Assembly: GCA_018652925.1 (NCBI GenBank)
Contig: JABIBH010000327.1
Span: forward strand, 1 to 8,673
From: a bacterium
Lineage (GTDB): Bacteria > Krumholzibacteriota > Krumholzibacteriia > LZORAL124-64-63
Length of the DNA: 8,673 nucleotides
Direction: 5' to 3'
The position numbers were made by a program, and so were the translations under genes. Numbering within the stretch: the first letter of the stretch is position 1; each line of letters opens with the position of its first letter. Shown piece by piece: positions 6,581 to 8,673 of the stretch. The notes under the pieces are model-generated. The model was not told where the DNA came from. It worked only from the letters and a program-made list of their open reading frames with translations, and did not search any database.

Positions 6581-8096
6581 CCTGCTCTCGCTCAAGTTTG
6601 TAAAGTGCGTAAATCATCGGTTTTGACTCTCTCAAACCTACCCCTTGAACTGTGCACTGCCGTATAAGCTCAAACTTAATTCCATGCAATGTCACACCAT
6701 CCCACCTGGGTGGCCCATCAGTCCTGTCATAAACATAATCAGGTTTTGTGGCACCCAGCCATGCACCGCTTGCAACCATTGTCTCAAAACCGACATTTCT
6801 GCCAAGTTCCAGAATTTCTGGGCTGACCAATCCTGCAAGATCAATAATTTTCCTGTTGCTTACCCAGCCTAGAGCACCGATATCGTGGGCTGCAATCAAG
6901 CTCCCTTCTGGAGTATTTTCACTGATCCACTGTCCAGTGCCAATAAAGCATTCTTCAACACCGACAGAAAATTTATCAGCATGCGGCTTGACCATTGCAA
7001 CAGTTACAAACCCATTCCAGCAAATCGTCAATCCTACTGCAACACCCAGTACGATATTGAACACTCGCGCACCGTTGTCTGATAATCGTTGACGCAGGAA
7101 TGCGATAAGACCAAGTGTCGTCAGCAAAATTACAGGCAATAGTGGAGACAGATATCTTGAGATAATCCACACTTTTTTCAAAGCATACCCACCGACAAGA
7201 ACTGCAACCCAGCTCACTGCAATCAGAGCTGCAACCACTCTGTTTTTATATGTAGGTGTACCGCTAATTCTTTCCCCACTTCTGGCAACAATTATAAGCA
7301 GCGGAATAATTGCCAGCCAGAGTATTCCCTGGATTGCTCCAAGCTCCTCAATACTCCGAACAACAGATTCTGCCAATGAAAACAGATCAAAATCCAGCCC
7401 ATAACTTTTGGCAGCAGCAGTTTCAGGTGTCATTCTTCCAAAAGCAGAATTGGCATAGGCAAGCCACGGACCATAAATCAGGAAAAATCCAAGAATCGAT
7501 TTGAATAGCGGTCGTGACCTGAAGTCTTTCTCATAACTAGCCCACAAGTGCCAATAGAGTGCCACGGGCCACAATAACATAAACTCGGGTCGGACAAGTG
7601 TTGCCAATCCAGCAACAATGCCCCATGCCAACCATGATACCGATGGAATTATCGCTGGCATTAACAGCAATAACAAAAACACACCTGCCAATGGAGTTTC
7701 CATTCCTGAAAATGACCATCGTAAGAACCAGGCATCAGATGCAACAAGCAGTAAACCCCACCAACGCCAGCTTGCAGGCACAGAAAAAGCAGCTAGAATT
7801 TTATCGAAAATAAATAGCGTCAACAGGCCAGCAGAAATACCCAATATCTTGGTCGCAAGAAGCGGGGCAATTCCCAATTTTATCAATCCAGCAATCAGGA
7901 AAATCCAGAGTGGTGAAGTTGCGCCGTAGGTAGGATCACCAACGTTGAATGATATTTCACCATGCTCAACAAGGTTGCGCGCATAGCACATGTGGATGTA
8001 GGTATCGTCGGTCACATAATTCATCAGCAATATGCCGGCAACAGCAAAAAGAATTATCGCAGGTAGCAACCTGAGTGGGCGGGATTCCAGGTTCAT
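6540..8096 (-). CDS. GT-C-fold integral membrane glycosyltransferase (518 aa)
   Basis: This is a polytopic membrane protein that probably transfers a sugar from a polyprenyl-phosphate donor on the outer face of the cytoplasmic membrane. After a first membrane segment (about 9-28) comes the GT-C signature of an acidic pair in the first outer loop: TDDTYIHMCYARNL (29-42, D30-D31), then NVGDPTYGATSPLW (51-64). Further motifs are SGMETPL (130-136) and LVRPE (168-172). Around ten hydrophobic segments extend to about residue 370. A C-terminal soluble domain (about 372-505) contains AAHDIGALGW and IDLAGLVSPE, seen in related GT-C proteins. The start at 8096 has GGAG eight bases upstream; an ATG at 8198 would add a poorly hydrophobic 34-residue extension running across the divergent intergenic region. 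Acceptor and donor cannot be inferred, as no sugar-pathway genes are adjacent. Confidence 0.82.
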   Translation of the reverse strand: MNLESRPLRLLPAIILFAVAGILLMNYVTDDTYIHMCYARNLVEHGEISFNVGDPTYGATSPLWIFLIAGLIKLGIAPLLATKILGISAGLLTLFIFDKILAAFSVPASWRWWGLLLVASDAWFLRWSFSGMETPLAGVFLLLLLMPAIIPSVSWLAWGIVAGLATLVRPEFMLLWPVALYWHLWASYEKDFRSRPLFKSILGFFLIYGPWLAYANSAFGRMTPETAAAKSYGLDFDLFSLAESVVRSIEELGAIQGILWLAIIPLLIIVARSGERISGTPTYKNRVVAALIAVSWVAVLVGGYALKKVWIISRYLSPLLPVILLTTLGLIAFLRQRLSDNGARVFNIVLGVAVGLTICWNGFVTVAMVKPHADKFSVGVEECFIGTGQWISENTPEGSLIAAHDIGALGWVSNRKIIDLAGLVSPEILELGRNVGFETMVASGAWLGATKPDYVYDRTDGPPRWDGVTLHGIKFELIRQCTVQGVGLRESKPMIYALYKLEREQVTDEQQSPVPASE

Positions 8097-8210
8097 TATT
8101 TTTACTCCAAGAACATTGGTAATTATTTCACACAATCGCGAGAATCGTATCACAATCCTGTCGACACCACAACTGCTTTGCATTACCTTGTTACCCAACA
8201 GGAGGATAAA
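8097..8210. promoter_or_regulatory. Divergent intergenic region with helically spaced repeats
   Basis: This 114-base gap separates the start codons of the glycosyltransferase (minus) and the NadE-like gene (plus). Each has its own ribosome site: GGAG at 8105-8108 on the minus strand and AGGAGG at 8200-8205 on the plus strand. The heptamer CACAATC occurs at 8131-8137 and again at 8151-8157, exactly 20 bases apart, with a further AATC at 8143-8146. Such spacing would put the repeats on one face of the helix, as in operators. I could not identify a convincing -35/-10 pair for either gene. Confidence 0.35.
8200..8205 (+). promoter_or_regulatory. Ribosome binding site of the NadE-like gene
   Basis: AGGAGG is followed by five bases (ATAAA) and then the ATG at 8211. 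This is a near-perfect site and fixes the start. Confidence 0.85.
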
Positions 8211-8673
8211 ATGTTTAATAAACAGGTACTGGAAATCGATCTCGACCAGGAACTGGAAAATATTTCCAAAAATTTACGTACTACAGTCAGCAGAACAATG
8301 CTGCGACGTGGTGCGATTGTTGCTATCAGTGGTGGCATCGACAGTAGCGTAACTGCTGCTCTGGCAGTTGCGGCACTTGGGCCGAAAAAAGTATTCGGTC
8401 TGCTTTTGCCGGAACACGATTCATCCCCTGCCAGCACAAGGCTGGGCAGGCTGCTCGCCGAGCATCTTGGTATTGAATATGCAGTTGAAGATATAGCACC
8501 TACGCTTGAAGCAATAGGCTGTTATAAGCGTCGGGATGAGGCAATGCAGCAAGTCTTTCCTGAATACGGCCCCGACTGGAAGTCCAAAATAGTTTTGCCA
8601 TCTGATTTACTGGATTCCGACAGAATGAATGTCTATCGACTGGTTGTTGAAGACCCTGACGGCAACAGATTTG
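8211..8673 (+). CDS. NAD synthetase-like (NadE family) ATP pyrophosphatase, N-terminal part, divergent
   Basis: This is the first 154 codons of a protein of the N-type ATP-pyrophosphatase superfamily; the gene continues past the right edge. The PP-loop SGGIDSS (40-46) follows a short strand (GAIVAI), and AALGPKKVFGLLLPEHDSS (about 54-72) resembles the substrate-adjacent region of ammonia-dependent NAD synthetases, which adenylate nicotinate adenine dinucleotide and amidate it to NAD+. After that point it departs from the classical pattern. Where NadE usually has a GN-x-AR-x-RM segment, this protein has CYKRRDEAM (104-112), FPEYGPDW (116-123), KIVLPSDLL and DRMNVYRLVVEDPDG (137-151). I therefore call it NadE-like and leave the gene symbol blank. 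It could be a variant NAD synthetase or an amide-forming enzyme acting on another carboxylate. Metal and active-site residues further downstream are not visible. Confidence 0.75.
   Translation, partial: MFNKQVLEIDLDQELENISKNLRTTVSRTMLRRGAIVAISGGIDSSVTAALAVAALGPKKVFGLLLPEHDSSPASTRLGRLLAEHLGIEYAVEDIAPTLEAIGCYKRRDEAMQQVFPEYGPDWKSKIVLPSDLLDSDRMNVYRLVVEDPDGNRF

Noticed and set aside
6549..6586. Inverted repeat AGCAGG / CCTGCT around the convergent gene ends
   Set aside because: The 6-base arms are separated by 26 bases and no T-run follows on either strand, so it is not a convincing terminator.
6748..7092. Overlapping plus-strand open frames inside the glycosyltransferase gene
   Set aside because: Their composition is that of antisense to a membrane protein; there is no ribosome site or domain.
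8097..8198. N-terminal extension of the glycosyltransferase to an ATG at 8198
   Set aside because: It would run across the whole divergent intergenic region, nearly reaching the NadE-like gene's ribosome site. The ATG at 8096 has GGAG at good spacing and sits directly before the first membrane segment.
1..8673. CRISPR arrays, tRNA or rRNA genes, insertion sequences, phage or defence systems
   Set aside because: I looked for repeated spacers, tRNA-like cloverleaf sequences, terminal inverted repeats and transposase or integrase motifs by eye and saw none; coding is nearly continuous with ordinary chromosomal genes.

Overview
This window is bacterial chromosome sequence, moderately AT-rich and densely coded, with strong Shine-Dalgarno sequences of the GGAGG type. 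It holds seven protein genes, two of them cut by the window edges. I see no tRNA, rRNA, CRISPR array, insertion sequence, integrase or phage gene. The exact phylum cannot be read from the sequence. The combination of a full-length three-domain NifU used with NifS, a compact moxR-DUF58-BatA-like operon, a GAF-SpoIIE phosphatase and an unusual NadE-like protein suggests a Gram-negative-type lineage of the FCB/PVC kind or an uncharacterised candidate phylum. That placement is inference.

Layout. Positions 1-5207 are all on the minus strand. Read in the direction of transcription they are moxR AAA+ ATPase (from 5207), a DUF58/VWA protein, and a BatA-type membrane VWA protein. These three are joined by start/stop overlaps of 4 and 1 bases. 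After a 107-base gap come nifU and nifS, joined by a TAATG overlap; nifS runs off the left edge. A 122-base divergent intergenic region (5208-5329) separates moxR from a plus-strand GAF/PP2C-type (SpoIIE) phosphatase at 5330-6580. This gene overlaps tail-to-tail by 41 coding bases with a minus-strand GT-C-fold membrane glycosyltransferase (6540-8096). A second divergent intergenic region (8097-8210) leads to a plus-strand NAD-synthetase-like gene cut by the right edge.

How the parts work together. The MoxR/DUF58/BatA set forms a MoxR-VWA chaperone-like module: the AAA+ ATPase is thought to remodel or activate partner proteins through the VWA proteins, one cytosolic and one anchored in the membrane. 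NifS would supply sulfur and NifU the scaffold for Fe-S cluster assembly; no nitrogenase genes are visible, so a housekeeping role is more likely than nitrogen fixation. The phosphatase looks like the output of a partner-switching signalling system whose partners are not here. The glycosyltransferase and the NadE-like protein have no obvious pathway partners in view.

The window is mostly ordinary gene content. The points most worth a second look are the divergent NadE-like protein, the 41-base convergent coding overlap, helically spaced repeats between the last two genes, the orphan phosphatase, and TTG starts on two adjacent genes of the moxR operon.
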